Shown piece after piece: positions 24,502-33,905 of a stretch of DNA of 43,942 nucleotides. Below the pieces are notes generated by a model that saw only the letters and a list, made by a program, of their open reading frames with translations, made no database searches and was not told the origin of the DNA. Made by a program: the position numbers and the translations under genes. Source of the DNA: a virus. Location: the IMG/VR virus record IMGVR_UViG_3300015245_000017, positions 1 to 43,942 of that record. One strand, given 5' to 3'. How positions within the stretch are numbered: the first letter of the stretch is position 1; each line of letters opens with the position of its first letter.

Positions 24502-25749
24502 TTAATACCCCGAAGGAACGGCTAGCGTGTCAATGAATGCACAGCCAGCAGGGTTATTGACGAATGTCTGAGTACCAATAACCATGTAGAAGATCTCTGC
24601 CGTAGCAACACCGCCAGATGCCCCACGAATTTCAAAGATATTCCTTCCATCAGTAGTATAGAATCCAAGTGGGAGAATTTCACCACGTCCCCACACTGAA
24701 TCCGTTACGAAGTCAATACGTGTCTTATCCCAATTGAATGAACATTTGACTGGTGCGCCAGCCATCTGCATTCCATCGAAATAGACGTTAAGACTTTCAT
24801 CAGTAGGCTTCTTGAAGATAGTGGACATGAGCTGCCCAATCTCTTCATAAGCTGCCTTCTGAGCAGGATGCATCCATGCATTTGGAGAGAAGTCGTTGTC
24901 AATACCAATCCTGTTACCAATCTTATTGATAGCAAGACGTGGCAGAGGCAATGTGAGAGCAGCCGAAGCTGCATTCACTCTGTTTGCACGAATCTCTGGT
25001 GTAGTGCTCCTGGAGAATCCAAGCCACGTACCAGTAGAAGCATTGCTATGATGGTATGGAATACCAAACAGAGCAGGCAATGCAGTTGGTGCAGTGATGC
25101 CGTTGGTAACAATCACATCAGTACCAATCACACCAGCAATCTGAGGAGTGATACTAATGGTTTTGTTCTCAACATCCCAATTCGTGATAAGACCGCTACC
25201 ACGATTTGTTGAGAGGGCAGCGTTAAAGACTTGAACTGTCTGACCAAAGCGCATCAGACGAGCACCAAATCCATCAGTTGTTAGTGTAATAACATTGCTT
25301 CCACCGGCAGGTGTATCAGTGGTAACAGTACCAATAACACCATTTCCAGCCTGCATCATCTGAGAATCCAGCTGACGCCGGAGTTCATCTAATGCCGTAG
25401 CTGTAAGACGACGCACACCATTGACAATAGACTTTCTATCATCATCGGTTGCCCACTGAGCTAGCTTGGTATATTCAATATTCTCTGAGACGAACACGCA
25501 TGAGAGAACAGCCTTATCGAAGGTTGGTCCACCACCACGTCCCAAATCTCCACCATCAGGATTGAAATACTGAAATGAGCCACCGGGACGCAGTTCAAGA
25601 GGAACTCGCATCTGACGGTTAGAAATCTTTTCAACATCCCTCTTCTGAATGTTTGAAAAGAACTTATCGTCTCTCTCAAAGAGAGTACGAATCTTCGGGA
25701 TTACTCTTTCAAGCTCAAGTGCTGTGACTTGAGACTCAACAAGTGCCAT
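24502..25749 (-). CDS. Major capsid protein
   Basis: A 415-residue protein. Its place after portal and scaffold-type genes, size and a coat-like order support the call: helical N-terminus (ALELERVIPKIRTLFERDD), FRRxL-like segments (RRLTATALDELRRQLDSQM), central beta domain and a C-terminal GFYTTDGRNIFEIRGASGG. Its start has GAGGA 8 nt upstream, one of the best ribosome-binding sites in the late operon, as expected for the most abundant protein. Fold family (HK97) is assumed for tailed phages. Confidence 0.8.
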   Translation of the reverse strand: MALVESQVTALELERVIPKIRTLFERDDKFFSNIQKRDVEKISNRQMRVPLELRPGGSFQYFNPDGGDLGRGGGPTFDKAVLSCVFVSENIEYTKLAQWATDDDRKSIVNGVRRLTATALDELRRQLDSQMMQAGNGVIGTVTTDTPAGGSNVITLTTDGFGARLMRFGQTVQVFNAALSTNRGSGLITNWDVENKTISITPQIAGVIGTDVIVTNGITAPTALPALFGIPYHHSNASTGTWLGFSRSTTPEIRANRVNAASAALTLPLPRLAINKIGNRIGIDNDFSPNAWMHPAQKAAYEEIGQLMSTIFKKPTDESLNVYFDGMQMAGAPVKCSFNWDKTRIDFVTDSVWGRGEILPLGFYTTDGRNIFEIRGASGGVATAEIFYMVIGTQTFVNNPAGCAFIDTLAVPSGY

Positions 25750-25759
25750 GTTAGTATCC

Positions 25760-27070
25760 TCAATCTCGCATCAAGTAGTCTAGAGTGCTCGTTCCTTTTG
25801 GAATGGCTCTAGCTTGGTCCTTTACTGTCTTTCCACTTTGAGGGGAGGTGGATTGACTCCTTGCCTTGCCAACAGGTAGTGGACCTCTCTTATCTCTCTT
25901 ATTAGTATCTTCATCATCATCTCGGACTCGCTTACCGAGTCCTTTAAGTGCTTCATTCCTATTCTTCTTGATAATAGATGGCAGTAGAGTCTTTGCCTTG
26001 GACAAGTAGGCTGATTTGATTCTGTCCATTGACTCTGTGCTAAAATCATCACTAAAAGCCTTCTCCCAGAGTTTATCCAAAACAATCCGAAATCTGGAAT
26101 CGACTGCAATAGTAGATTCTAACTGCTCGTACGCTTCACGAGTAGCATTCTTCTTAACATAATTAGTCATTGACTCATTGGGGTCAATGTTTTTATCAAT
26201 CGTAGCTTTTAGGATATTCTCTGTTTTAGTGGTAACACTATCCCTAGCCGTATCAAACTGACGCTGAACGAACTTCTGTTCTCTCTCTTCTACTTCGTTA
26301 ACTTCTTTACTCTTTGCACTATCAGTAGAGAGTTTCTGAGGTGGCGTGAATTGTTTGCTGCCAAAGATGTACTGATTAACAACATCGGCGGCTGCAATCA
26401 AATCATCAATACCATTATCTTTCCCATCTTTAACCATCGTCATAATGGTATGCTTAATTACATTTCCAAGAGTATGATAATAAGCTGCTTCATTAACCTT
26501 GTACAATGTAGGGAGATAATTATCTATAACTTTATTGAATGAGTCTTTATCAGAGTTGAGAACGGCTGTCAGAATAGATTCTGTTGAACCGTTTAGAATT
26601 TCATTTTCATAAGTATCCAGCCTTTCTGATTTTTCAACTGCCATCTTTGCATCATCGATAGTTGGAAGAATCTCTGTATAAGCTCTTTCGCGATACATAG
26701 ATGTTTCAAGAGCTGGAAACTCTTTGAAGATATTAGGATACTTTGCAAGAACTTCCTTACGACGAATAGGAACAGTCAGTTCTAACTTGTCTTCATCTGG
26801 TTCTTCAAGTTCCTCTTCAATTTCCTCTTCTAAGGTCTTTTCTTTTTCTTCCTTATCATCTTTATCTTCTTCTTTATCTTCTTCATTATTATCTTTAGCT
26901 GCTTTTTTCGCAGGCTTTTCCAATTCAAGAGTTTCTGATTCTGGCTCGTCTTCACCGAGCATGTCAATAACTTCATCACGTGATAATGCTTTATCTTCGA
27001 TAGCACCAACGCCATTACTAGTATCTACAGGAGCAAAGAACGGTGTCAGATTAAGTTTGTGCAGCAACAT
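25760..27070 (-). CDS. Scaffold-type protein
   Basis: A 436-residue, highly charged protein with an acidic run at about residues 40-100 (Glu/Asp/Lys-rich, GEDEPES then KDNNEEDKEEDKDD). Long helices follow. It ends in a basic Arg/Lys region (GKRVRDDDEDTNKRDKRG). Such proteins between portal and capsid genes are scaffolds that drive procapsid assembly. Its start lies 20 bp inside the portal gene. An internal coat-binding basic tail is plausible. Confidence 0.65.
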   Translation of the reverse strand: MLLHKLNLTPFFAPVDTSNGVGAIEDKALSRDEVIDMLGEDEPESETLELEKPAKKAAKDNNEEDKEEDKDDKEEKEKTLEEEIEEELEEPDEDKLELTVPIRRKEVLAKYPNIFKEFPALETSMYRERAYTEILPTIDDAKMAVEKSERLDTYENEILNGSTESILTAVLNSDKDSFNKVIDNYLPTLYKVNEAAYYHTLGNVIKHTIMTMVKDGKDNGIDDLIAAADVVNQYIFGSKQFTPPQKLSTDSAKSKEVNEVEEREQKFVQRQFDTARDSVTTKTENILKATIDKNIDPNESMTNYVKKNATREAYEQLESTIAVDSRFRIVLDKLWEKAFSDDFSTESMDRIKSAYLSKAKTLLPSIIKKNRNEALKGLGKRVRDDDEDTNKRDKRGPLPVGKARSQSTSPQSGKTVKDQARAIPKGTSTLDYLMRD

Positions 27071-29381
27071 TTGAATTTCCTGCTAGAGGCATATTACTGC
27101 CTGCTGGCTGTGGTGGAGATGGCATTCCAGGCTGTTGTGGGGGAGCCATGCTCATTTTAATTTCCTGCATGTGCATTTTCATATGCAGTAACACGTTCTT
27201 ATAGCCAAGCGGGTTCTCAAGTTTAAGTAACCGTCCAGCATCAGATACTAGATAAGTACGACATGTCTCTGCTTCAATATCATGATTATCTAAGTCAGGA
27301 TCAATTTCAACTGATGGTAATTCAATATCCAGGGGAGGCGGCATTCCTTGCATAGACGCCATTACCACTTGCTGTGGGTCAGCCGGTACCGTAATAGGTT
27401 CAGAATTAATTAGAAGTCTAATTTCTTCATACTGCTTTTGTCTATCATCTTCTCCAGGAACAGTAAAGTCATCAAGTCCAATAGCTTCAACAAGAGACTT
27501 AACGTTCTCTGGGTCTGCAAGAGCTTTCAGGATTTCTGGATTTTGAAGTTTTAGCAAATCCATATAAGTATCTTTACGTTGAGACCATGTAATTGGTAGA
27601 TTCTCGTTGGCTTCTAGTTCAATACGACCAATTCTACCTTCGAGTTCTGCTTTACGAATGAATACATTGATAAAATTACCCTGTTCATTCTTTTCAACAG
27701 ATTTCTCATCTTCTTGAACTTCTTTAATATACATTGGGATAACTTTAGCAAAGATTGTCTTCCACCAAAGAGTATATGTCTTCCAAGTATTCTGAAGTCT
27801 CTGCAGAGCTTGTGCTCTAGACATTGAATACTCAGATGCAGTTCTCGAGCCGCTAAGCTGCCCACCAAATAGGCTAGGCTGTGCTCCTGAAACTGATTGA
27901 CCTAGCGTCTGAATCATATTGAAAAATGGCAACACTTCCTGACTCAGCGTAGCAGTTCTAGTCTCAAAAAATCCATCACTAACCGACTTACCAGTCTTAG
28001 GAATGGCAGGATATACCCCACCAGGCATTGTTTCAGCTTGGCGGTACTTCTCAAAATTCAAAACCCCAGGGTCAGCAAATGTCTGCTGAATACCATGTTC
28101 AATCGTTTGCAATACCAAACTAATCAAGTCACTTGTGATATCCTGTACACTAACTAGCAATGAGCCTGTAGGATAATAATGAATGTAATCAGATAGAGGA
28201 TTCTTGATAATGGTCCAGCAATCATCAAGACTCTCATTTTCGTCTTCGGCCCATTCATCGTTAACTAGAACTAATTTAGCCCCATCAGGATATTCTTTCT
28301 TCAATAAAGCAATATCTTCTTCGTTAGCTAAAATATTAAAAGCAGAAGTGCGAAGCCAACAATTGCGAACAGTAACATTATTAGTAGGATACTCACCACG
28401 ATATTGAGGTGAGAGTCTAGCCCATTGCTCATACGGGTCGTACATTCCTCCGCCAGCAGCACCAATCTTGCCAGTGCCAGTATACTTAGCTCTCAAATGT
28501 TCATATCTGTCAAGAGCATTAGAATAATGTGTTTCGTAACTAAAGATTAAATATGGAATATCTTCCTGTTTCATCGCATAATTTGGTACCTTTACGTACA
28601 AACCACCATATGCTTCCATGCAAATTCTAGACTTTGGAACATCTTTCTGTCCAACAAGTCTAGTAACAACTAGTGAACTCTTCTGCAAGTCTGGGTCTAA
28701 CATTGTTGCGCACTGTGGGCAAACTACTTTATTTTGATTCAGAATGATATCATGAAGTTCTACATCGTCATCATCTGGCTGAAACTCATCAACTTCCTGC
28801 TTAGTAAATAAATCATCATCTAATTGCTGCTGACAGAATGGACAAATGTAAACTTCTGAAGTTTCATCTTTATATTCATTCTCTTTATAAGTTCCAAATT
28901 TATTATCTGCTTTAGGATATGAGTAGCAAGCAGTCATACCCTCAGTCATATTAATATACAATGCATGCAACCAGAGAATAGGTGCATCATTATGTCTATA
29001 AATTAATTCTGCAATTTTATCACCAGCTTTAGCTGTACTTAAATCTAAAGGATTATCTGCATCGTCAGGATAACATTTAATACCCGGAATCGTAATTGAC
29101 AATGCAGCTATTAGAGATTCCAAATAGGCACGAAATACGTTGATTGGTTTATCATAAAACGCCTGGTCGTTATCGGCGTTGCTAATCTCTTCGTCCCAAA
29201 TGCGCCAATCATGAGCAACTTCAGAGTACCATACTCTCTGAAATCCTTCCCAAAGGAGCTTGAGCCGCCGCCAATTCCTTAATTGACGCTCACGAGCGGC
29301 TCTATCCTCTTGGTCGAAATGATTTGCAACCTGCTTAAGCAAGTTACGAACCTTATCATTTCTTTGTTCTTTTGCTGTCAT
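27051..29381 (-). CDS. Portal protein with an inserted zinc ribbon
   Basis: A 776-residue portal. Features: N-terminal Trp-rich helices (RQLRNWRRLKLLWEGFQRVWY), a central stretch with GGQLSGSRTASEYSMSRAQALQRLQNTW (about 480-520), and a charged C-terminus with Pro/Gln-rich tail. Between about residues 178 and 225 it holds CPFC (180-183) and CPQC (221-224), a zinc-ribbon pair. Portal size matches large P22-type portals. The portal forms the dodecameric DNA gate with the terminase. The zinc module is unusual and may stabilise an external loop. Confidence 0.8.
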   Translation of the reverse strand: MTAKEQRNDKVRNLLKQVANHFDQEDRAARERQLRNWRRLKLLWEGFQRVWYSEVAHDWRIWDEEISNADNDQAFYDKPINVFRAYLESLIAALSITIPGIKCYPDDADNPLDLSTAKAGDKIAELIYRHNDAPILWLHALYINMTEGMTACYSYPKADNKFGTYKENEYKDETSEVYICPFCQQQLDDDLFTKQEVDEFQPDDDDVELHDIILNQNKVVCPQCATMLDPDLQKSSLVVTRLVGQKDVPKSRICMEAYGGLYVKVPNYAMKQEDIPYLIFSYETHYSNALDRYEHLRAKYTGTGKIGAAGGGMYDPYEQWARLSPQYRGEYPTNNVTVRNCWLRTSAFNILANEEDIALLKKEYPDGAKLVLVNDEWAEDENESLDDCWTIIKNPLSDYIHYYPTGSLLVSVQDITSDLISLVLQTIEHGIQQTFADPGVLNFEKYRQAETMPGGVYPAIPKTGKSVSDGFFETRTATLSQEVLPFFNMIQTLGQSVSGAQPSLFGGQLSGSRTASEYSMSRAQALQRLQNTWKTYTLWWKTIFAKVIPMYIKEVQEDEKSVEKNEQGNFINVFIRKAELEGRIGRIELEANENLPITWSQRKDTYMDLLKLQNPEILKALADPENVKSLVEAIGLDDFTVPGEDDRQKQYEEIRLLINSEPITVPADPQQVVMASMQGMPPPLDIELPSVEIDPDLDNHDIEAETCRTYLVSDAGRLLKLENPLGYKNVLLHMKMHMQEIKMSMAPPQQPGMPSPPQPAGSNMPLAGNSNVAAQT

Positions 29382-29540
29382 TTACTTCTTTGCAAATTGC
29401 TTACGTTTTGCAGCAGGAGTCTTCTTAATAAATTCTTCCGCTACTTCTGGTGATGGTCCTGGTCCCTTAGTCTTTTTCTTCTCAGGATTGTGAGCCATCA
29501 TCTGCATAAATTTATATTGTTTTTCAGATTTAGCAGGCAT
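29382..29540 (-). CDS. Small basic protein (MPAKSEKQYKFM type)
   Basis: A 52-residue Lys-rich protein beginning MPAKSEKQYKFMQMM and containing GPGPSPEVAEEFI. It resembles a recurrent family of short phage proteins found between terminase and portal genes (DUF3008-like). The start overlaps the stop of the gene upstream (TAATG). Function unknown, perhaps DNA or portal binding. Confidence 0.65.
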   Translation of the reverse strand: MPAKSEKQYKFMQMMAHNPEKKKTKGPGPSPEVAEEFIKKTPAAKRKQFAKK

Positions 29541-29719
29541 TAGTCTTCACCTTTACTATTCATTAACTTCAAACCTTTAGAGCCTTTTGTGAACGGCTTA
29601 GCACTCTTAATATCTGGACCACCGCTCTTAGCATATCCAAGAGCTGCCTTAGTCTTCCTTTTCATAGTAGATGGGTCAAATACTTTCTTAAGCATTCCAC
29701 CTGATGGACCAATCGCCAT
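29540..29719 (-). CDS. Small basic protein between terminase and portal
   Basis: A 59-residue Lys/Gly-rich protein, MAIGPSGGMLKKVFDP to MNSKGED. AGGAG lies upstream of the ATG. It is coupled to the next gene (TAATG). It is positively charged and probably unstructured; a packaging or virion role is inferred from position only. Confidence 0.6.
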   Translation of the reverse strand: MAIGPSGGMLKKVFDPSTMKRKTKAALGYAKSGGPDIKSAKPFTKGSKGLKLMNSKGED

Positions 29720-29732
29720 TTAGTTAAGCTCC

Positions 29733-30158
29733 TTATACGTCATCTACGCCAAGTTCTCTTTCCAGTGATTCAATACTTTGTGATTCTTTAATAGAAACTG
29801 ATAAATCACCACCTGTTCCTCGTGGAATTGATGTAGCTAATTTATTTGATTGCTCTTGAGCCTCTCTCATAAGCTGTGCCTGTTTCCTATCTTCAGATTC
29901 AAGCATTTGCTTACGCACACTCCAAGGAATTGATTTAGGTTGTAATGCTTGAGGAGTTCCCTGTATTGCTGATGGGACACTTTGCTGTGGTCTGAGAATA
30001 GATTCCAATAATTGACGTTTCTCATAATTAGCAATTTCAAGCTGAAGTCTTAATGTTTCACAAGATGCACAGACAGAATCTTCTTGTCTCTCTTCTTGTC
30101 GTTCCTCTCTGCACTGTTGACAATGAGGCTCTAATATGTGATGAAGCCAGCTAAACAT
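29733..30158 (-). CDS. Coiled-coil protein with two CxxC motifs
   Basis: A 141-residue protein: CQQC (about residues 14-17), CASC (about 30-33), then LRLQLEIANYEKRQLLESIL, a helix typical of a small phage family with CETLR...LEIAN. The C-terminal half is Gln/Ser-rich. Zinc binding followed by dimerising helix is plausible. It lies directly after the terminase gene. Confidence 0.55.
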   Translation of the reverse strand: MFSWLHHILEPHCQQCREERQEERQEDSVCASCETLRLQLEIANYEKRQLLESILRPQQSVPSAIQGTPQALQPKSIPWSVRKQMLESEDRKQAQLMREAQEQSNKLATSIPRGTGGDLSVSIKESQSIESLERELGVDDV

Positions 30159-30166
30159 ATTATCCT

Positions 30167-31777
30167 TTATCTATGATGAAACATGCGAATTGGTTTATAT
30201 GATTCATCTGATTCAGCTGTTCTCATCTGTCTATAGAATGCAGTAAAATCATTATCACTGCTTAGCTTATGAACTAACTCTTCTTGCTTCTGAATCCTTT
30301 TGAATTCATCAGCCGCAATTTCAAAGTAATTCTCTGCTGCATCTACCAAGTAACGAAGTCCATCGATAGGGTCATCACCAGCGAATGCAGCAATATCCTC
30401 AATCTTCTTCTTGTCGTATGAACATGCTTTAATAGCATCAATGAGCAACTTGCAGGAACTAAAAATTTGTAACTTGGGTAGATTAGATTCTTCTGCTGGC
30501 TCAATAAATGACATCATGTATGACTTGTATTCATTCATTCCTCTATTACGAAGAAGCCACATTGAGTGCTCTTCACTATATGCTGCTTTCTCCTTAATCG
30601 AGATTGGCTTTGACCTCCATCTCATATACTCATGAATTAGTTGTTTGCCAGCGATTCTAGAGCCCGGACTATTATTAGTTAGCTCAATTGGGAAGTCTAG
30701 AGCATCACTAATCTGCTCCTGAATAGTATGTTCCTGACCATGCTCTTGGCCAGCAGATTTACAAAACTTAATCATTCTCGGATGGTCAATATCAATCAAT
30801 TCCCTAACAATTGGTGCCCATTCCTCAATCTTAGTTTTAGTCCATGATTGTTCTCTGTAAATATACAATCTTTTATTAGGACTAATAGCTCCCCAACCTA
30901 ACCAAGTCATAGCCGCAAATCCCCAATCACCAATGAGGATTCTAGGCCACCAAGCTGGAATTTCAAATTCATCTATTACATGTAATGCATTATCTGGTTC
31001 ATCAGGATATCTTCTATCTCTGAACTCGTCAAATACCTGACCTGAATAAGCATTCCAGTCCCCATAGAGCTTAGCTCTCTTTTCAGCTTCTGGTAATGCT
31101 TCTAGTGATTGTCTGTAGGCCGGGTCGATGTGAGGATTGTCAGCTAACGTAGCGTGAATATAAATGCGTTTAACTCCACCACGTCCGACAATGATAGTGC
31201 CTGGCTTAGCCGGTGATACAAATCTTTTGTTTGTGAATGTATGTCCTACTCCACCGGGCATGCCAGCGGCTCGAATTATTGCCGGGAGTTCAGGGATACT
31301 AGTACGTACACGAGTAAACCCAACGTACAAATAAATGTACTCAAGAAAAGAAGTAAGCTCATCGGGAGTAAATAAGTTAATTTCCATAGAATCATATTTA
31401 TGTACGTCATTTTCGTCCTCACACTGTGCAAGGAAAATCATTGCTCCCGCGTTTGACAATCCTCTTCCGCCAATTTGGTCTGGCGCAGGGAATGTCCATG
31501 CCATATCCGATTTATTTAATGTTGCACCAAACTTAGGATATAATTGTCTACTACGTGGAATCACTTCATTACGAAGTTCAGGGAATGTACGACGCATGAA
31601 CACTTGCTTAAACCCAGGATGTTCATGCCATTTATGAACTAATGCGTAGATTAAGAGAACGTCTGTTTTGGCGGAACCGGCTCCTCCACCATACAATGCT
31701 TCTTTAATTGATAATGGCAGAGATAGAAATATCTCTTGTTTCCTAGTAGGTTTCCATTCTCCAGTTGTGAAAGCCAC
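30167..31777 (-). CDS. terL: Terminase large subunit
   Basis: A 536-residue DNA-packaging motor. Walker A is GGGAGSAKT (residues 30-38); the Walker B/catalytic acid segment is INLFTPDELT (about 124-133). The C-terminal nuclease begins near ILIGDWGFAAMTWLG with the first metal-binding Asp. The start is GTG at 31777, since an in-frame stop lies directly upstream; no ribosome-binding site is visible. The 5' leader holds a tandem CGCATCGCAT-type repeat (see 31791-31821). Packages DNA into the procapsid through the portal. Confidence 0.9.
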   Translation of the reverse strand: MAFTTGEWKPTRKQEIFLSLPLSIKEALYGGGAGSAKTDVLLIYALVHKWHEHPGFKQVFMRRTFPELRNEVIPRSRQLYPKFGATLNKSDMAWTFPAPDQIGGRGLSNAGAMIFLAQCEDENDVHKYDSMEINLFTPDELTSFLEYIYLYVGFTRVRTSIPELPAIIRAAGMPGGVGHTFTNKRFVSPAKPGTIIVGRGGVKRIYIHATLADNPHIDPAYRQSLEALPEAEKRAKLYGDWNAYSGQVFDEFRDRRYPDEPDNALHVIDEFEIPAWWPRILIGDWGFAAMTWLGWGAISPNKRLYIYREQSWTKTKIEEWAPIVRELIDIDHPRMIKFCKSAGQEHGQEHTIQEQISDALDFPIELTNNSPGSRIAGKQLIHEYMRWRSKPISIKEKAAYSEEHSMWLLRNRGMNEYKSYMMSFIEPAEESNLPKLQIFSSCKLLIDAIKACSYDKKKIEDIAAFAGDDPIDGLRYLVDAAENYFEIAADEFKRIQKQEELVHKLSSDNDFTAFYRQMRTAESDESYKPIRMFHHR

Positions 31778-31790
31778 TTATGTTTATTGA

Positions 31791-31821
31791 TGCGGTGCGA
31801 TATTGTTCATGCGATGCGATA
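31791..31821 (-). promoter_or_regulatory. Imperfect 19-bp tandem repeat in the terminase leader
   Basis: Read on the minus strand, ATATCGCATCGCATGAACA is followed by ATATCGCACCGCATCAATA (16 of 19 the same). The core CGCATCGCATGAACAA (31803-31818) recurs exactly at 37747-37762 on the plus strand, again in a gene leader. It lies just upstream of a GTG start with no ribosome-binding site. It could be a protein- or RNA-binding site. Confidence 0.6.
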
Positions 31822-32172
31822 TTACTGAATAATGATTACAATAACTTTTCCGGCCGTTGGCACTGATGGATTAGCACCAGTAACAAATGTACCAGAGGAT
31901 GAGCCGTTAGCATTTGATGCAGTCAAGATAACAGTATGCACACCCACAGTATAATTAGCAACAGAAGCACTACAAGTGCTAACTCCGTTAACTGTGCTGC
32001 AGGTGACAGGGGTAAGAGTCGTAGGAGCTGCCGCATCAATTTTCAATGTGTAAGTAAATGTTTGTGCTGTAGCAGGAGATTCCTGCATATTCCATTGCAC
32101 TGTAGCTGTAACCTGGCTATATCCTGGCACTGCAAATAGAAGAAACAAAATACTAAATAGAATCTTTTTCAC
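31822..32172 (-). CDS. Exported Ig/Fn3-like protein
   Basis: A 116-residue protein with a signal peptide: MKK, hydrophobic ILFSILFLLFAV and a likely cleavage after PGYSQ. The mature part is a single beta-sandwich domain (VTATVQWNMQES, VTCSTVNGVSTCS, GVHTVILTASNANGSS) with two cysteines that may form a disulphide. Phage genes with export signals near the lysis region are uncommon. It might alter the host envelope or attach to the virion. Function unknown. Confidence 0.6.
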   Translation of the reverse strand: MKKILFSILFLLFAVPGYSQVTATVQWNMQESPATAQTFTYTLKIDAAAPTTLTPVTCSTVNGVSTCSASVANYTVGVHTVILTASNANGSSSGTFVTGANPSVPTAGKVIVIIIQ

Positions 32173-32420
32173 TGAGCCATCCTTGCTGATGTTCTTCGTT
32201 CAGTTCGTTCTTCAATTAGTGTAGTTAATGTTTGGAAGTTAATTAACATTGCTTCCATCTTATCTGATATCTCATGCATATCATCTCTGATACCATCACG
32301 CCACTTCTCCAGAGCTTCTAATCTGGCAGCGTGATGTCCTAACTTAAATGTGACATTTAATACAAAAATTGCAAATGTAATGACTAGTGATAGAATACCT
32401 ATGACCGCCGCAGTAGTCAT
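32169..32420 (-). CDS. Holin-like or spanin-like membrane protein
   Basis: An 83-residue protein with one N-terminal membrane segment (AVIGILSLVITFAIFVLNVTF, about 5-25) followed by a charged helix (ARLEALEKWRDGIRDDM) and basic tail. One TM plus coiled coil fits small holins or inner-membrane spanin-like proteins. It lies with two exported or membrane genes before the terminase. Role inferred; a classical lysis triad is not complete here. Confidence 0.5.
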   Translation of the reverse strand: MTTAAVIGILSLVITFAIFVLNVTFKLGHHAARLEALEKWRDGIRDDMHEISDKMEAMLINFQTLTTLIEERTERRTSARMAQ

Positions 32421-32734
32421 TTCAGTTTTTGCATGTTCCTAATATACATATCAATATCTTCCAATCCTTGACCTTTGATAAGGATACCCCTCTTAATGGC
32501 CTCGGCTCTGTTAATTAATCTATATTTAACTTCTGTATCGTTTATAGTATCTATTATTTGTCTGCCAATTCCAGATGACCAATGTGATGGGATAACAATA
32601 TCGTAATTAAATTCAACTGGGGCTATTGCAGTCAGAAATATAGTCTTCTCTTTAACCCAAAAAAGTTTTTCATAATCAATCACCGCTGCTAACGGCGTTG
32701 ATAGAAGAAATGATAAAAAATCTCTGCATTTCAT
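32417..32734 (-). CDS. Protein with degenerate Tat-like leader
   Basis: A 105-residue protein beginning MKCRDFLSFLLSTPLAAVI, which recalls the twin-arginine leader pattern (R-R-x-F-L) with Cys replacing one Arg, followed by DYEKLFWV...KTIFL. By recall, similar proteins with intact RRDFL leaders occur in metagenomic phages. The C-terminal SGIGRQIIDTINDTEVKY resembles a virion or peptidase-like segment. Function unknown. Confidence 0.45.
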   Translation of the reverse strand: MKCRDFLSFLLSTPLAAVIDYEKLFWVKEKTIFLTAIAPVEFNYDIVIPSHWSSGIGRQIIDTINDTEVKYRLINRAEAIKRGILIKGQGLEDIDMYIRNMQKLK

Positions 32735-32742
32735 TATAAATT

Positions 32743-33432
32743 TTATGATTTAGTCAAAGGTGTTCTAATCTCACCAAATTTTGTAGGATTCTGTGCTGCT
32801 ACGAATACCTCATCTCCTCCAGTATCAATGGTTGTTGCCCATTTACCTTCAGAGAATGCAGGCCAGAATGTAGTAGTTCCAATATGTCCAATAGGGCAAT
32901 CTAAATCACAATAAATCTTAAACCCAGCCGCTCGTGCTCTATTACAGAAGTCTATATCTTCATTGCGTCTATCTTTAACAATCTCACCATTCCTCACGTA
33001 AGGCTTATCAAGACTTGCAAAGACTTTCGTCTTAACCAAAAGAAAACCAAATCCAGCCGCACTAACCTCCATCAAACCTGCGTTCTCTGGGGTTAGATAA
33101 ATCCTAGACATGGTACCATTTATAAAATTGAAGATAACAGGTGGATGAGGATACTGCCTGTTTACATAGAGTCCTGAAACAATATCTTTATCATGTGATA
33201 GCAACCTGATGAGTGAATCAGTAGGCATAGCCATGTCATCGTCAATAAACAAAACATGGCTCGACTTAGCGGCTAGTGCATCATCAATAATCAAGTTACG
33301 ATTATATGCAGCGGTATTAGAATGAAAGCTAGCACCACAAGTACCTTCTGGCTTCTCAAGCAGCGAGAGATAATCATAGAATGCTGCATGCCGAGCTTGT
33401 TCAGATGTAGGTACGCCAATATATACCTTCAT
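32743..33432 (-). CDS. GT-A glycosyltransferase
   Basis: A 229-residue protein similar to the first domain of the fusion at 22053: VPTSEQARHAAFYDYLSLLE, SHVLFIDDDMAMP (DDD at 64-66), HDKDIVSGLYVNRQYP, and DFCNRARAAGFKIYCDLD. It lacks the methyltransferase domain. It probably moves a sugar to a virion, DNA or host target. The two copies imply duplication inside this genome or separate gain. Confidence 0.75.
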   Translation of the reverse strand: MKVYIGVPTSEQARHAAFYDYLSLLEKPEGTCGASFHSNTAAYNRNLIIDDALAAKSSHVLFIDDDMAMPTDSLIRLLSHDKDIVSGLYVNRQYPHPPVIFNFINGTMSRIYLTPENAGLMEVSAAGFGFLLVKTKVFASLDKPYVRNGEIVKDRRNEDIDFCNRARAAGFKIYCDLDCPIGHIGTTTFWPAFSEGKWATTIDTGGDEVFVAAQNPTKFGEIRTPLTKS

Positions 33433-33905
33433 CGAGTTCCTCTATCATTAGTAAACATTCCAAGTATCTTACGACGTGGAGATGGTGCAGGGAGGTTAAT
33501 ATCTGTTGCTCCACTAGCAGGGTCTGGAACACTTTGACCCTGCTGCATGCTCCTGTTTCTTTCTGCTTGAAACGCTTCCATCTCCCTAGGACGCTGGTAA
33601 TAATCTTCATTACCAATACCAGGAATCATCGATTGCATGACTGAACCTAGCCGCTGTAAATAAGGTGTTTGTTGAACTTGTCTAGAATGAGTTAATTCAT
33701 GTACCATCAAATTCTCCAATTCAGGAGGCGATAGCTTGTTCAATGCTTCTGGATTATAGCTAATGCTTCCAGTGAATGGATTGGTTGTCGCTTGTGAGTT
33801 TCCACCTAACAGACGACCAAATAAGCCACGTGGTTCTACAGAAGTGTCAGCCTGGTCCGGCTGTTCTCCCTTAACCTTCTTAATAGCCGCTAAGATATCA
33901 GGCAT
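33429..33905 (-). CDS. Zincin metallopeptidase-like protein
   Basis: A 158-residue protein with HELTH at residues 69-73, the HExxH zinc site, and a third-ligand candidate Glu in REMEAFQAE (about 108-114), the spacing of small gluzincins. The N-terminal part is disordered. It could process a virion protein or cleave a host wall peptide or protein. It is in the early part of the late operon, upstream of the membrane proteins. Overlaps the next gene by 4 bp. Confidence 0.7.
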   Translation of the reverse strand: MPDILAAIKKVKGEQPDQADTSVEPRGLFGRLLGGNSQATTNPFTGSISYNPEALNKLSPPELENLMVHELTHSRQVQQTPYLQRLGSVMQSMIPGIGNEDYYQRPREMEAFQAERNRSMQQGQSVPDPASGATDINLPAPSPRRKILGMFTNDRGTR

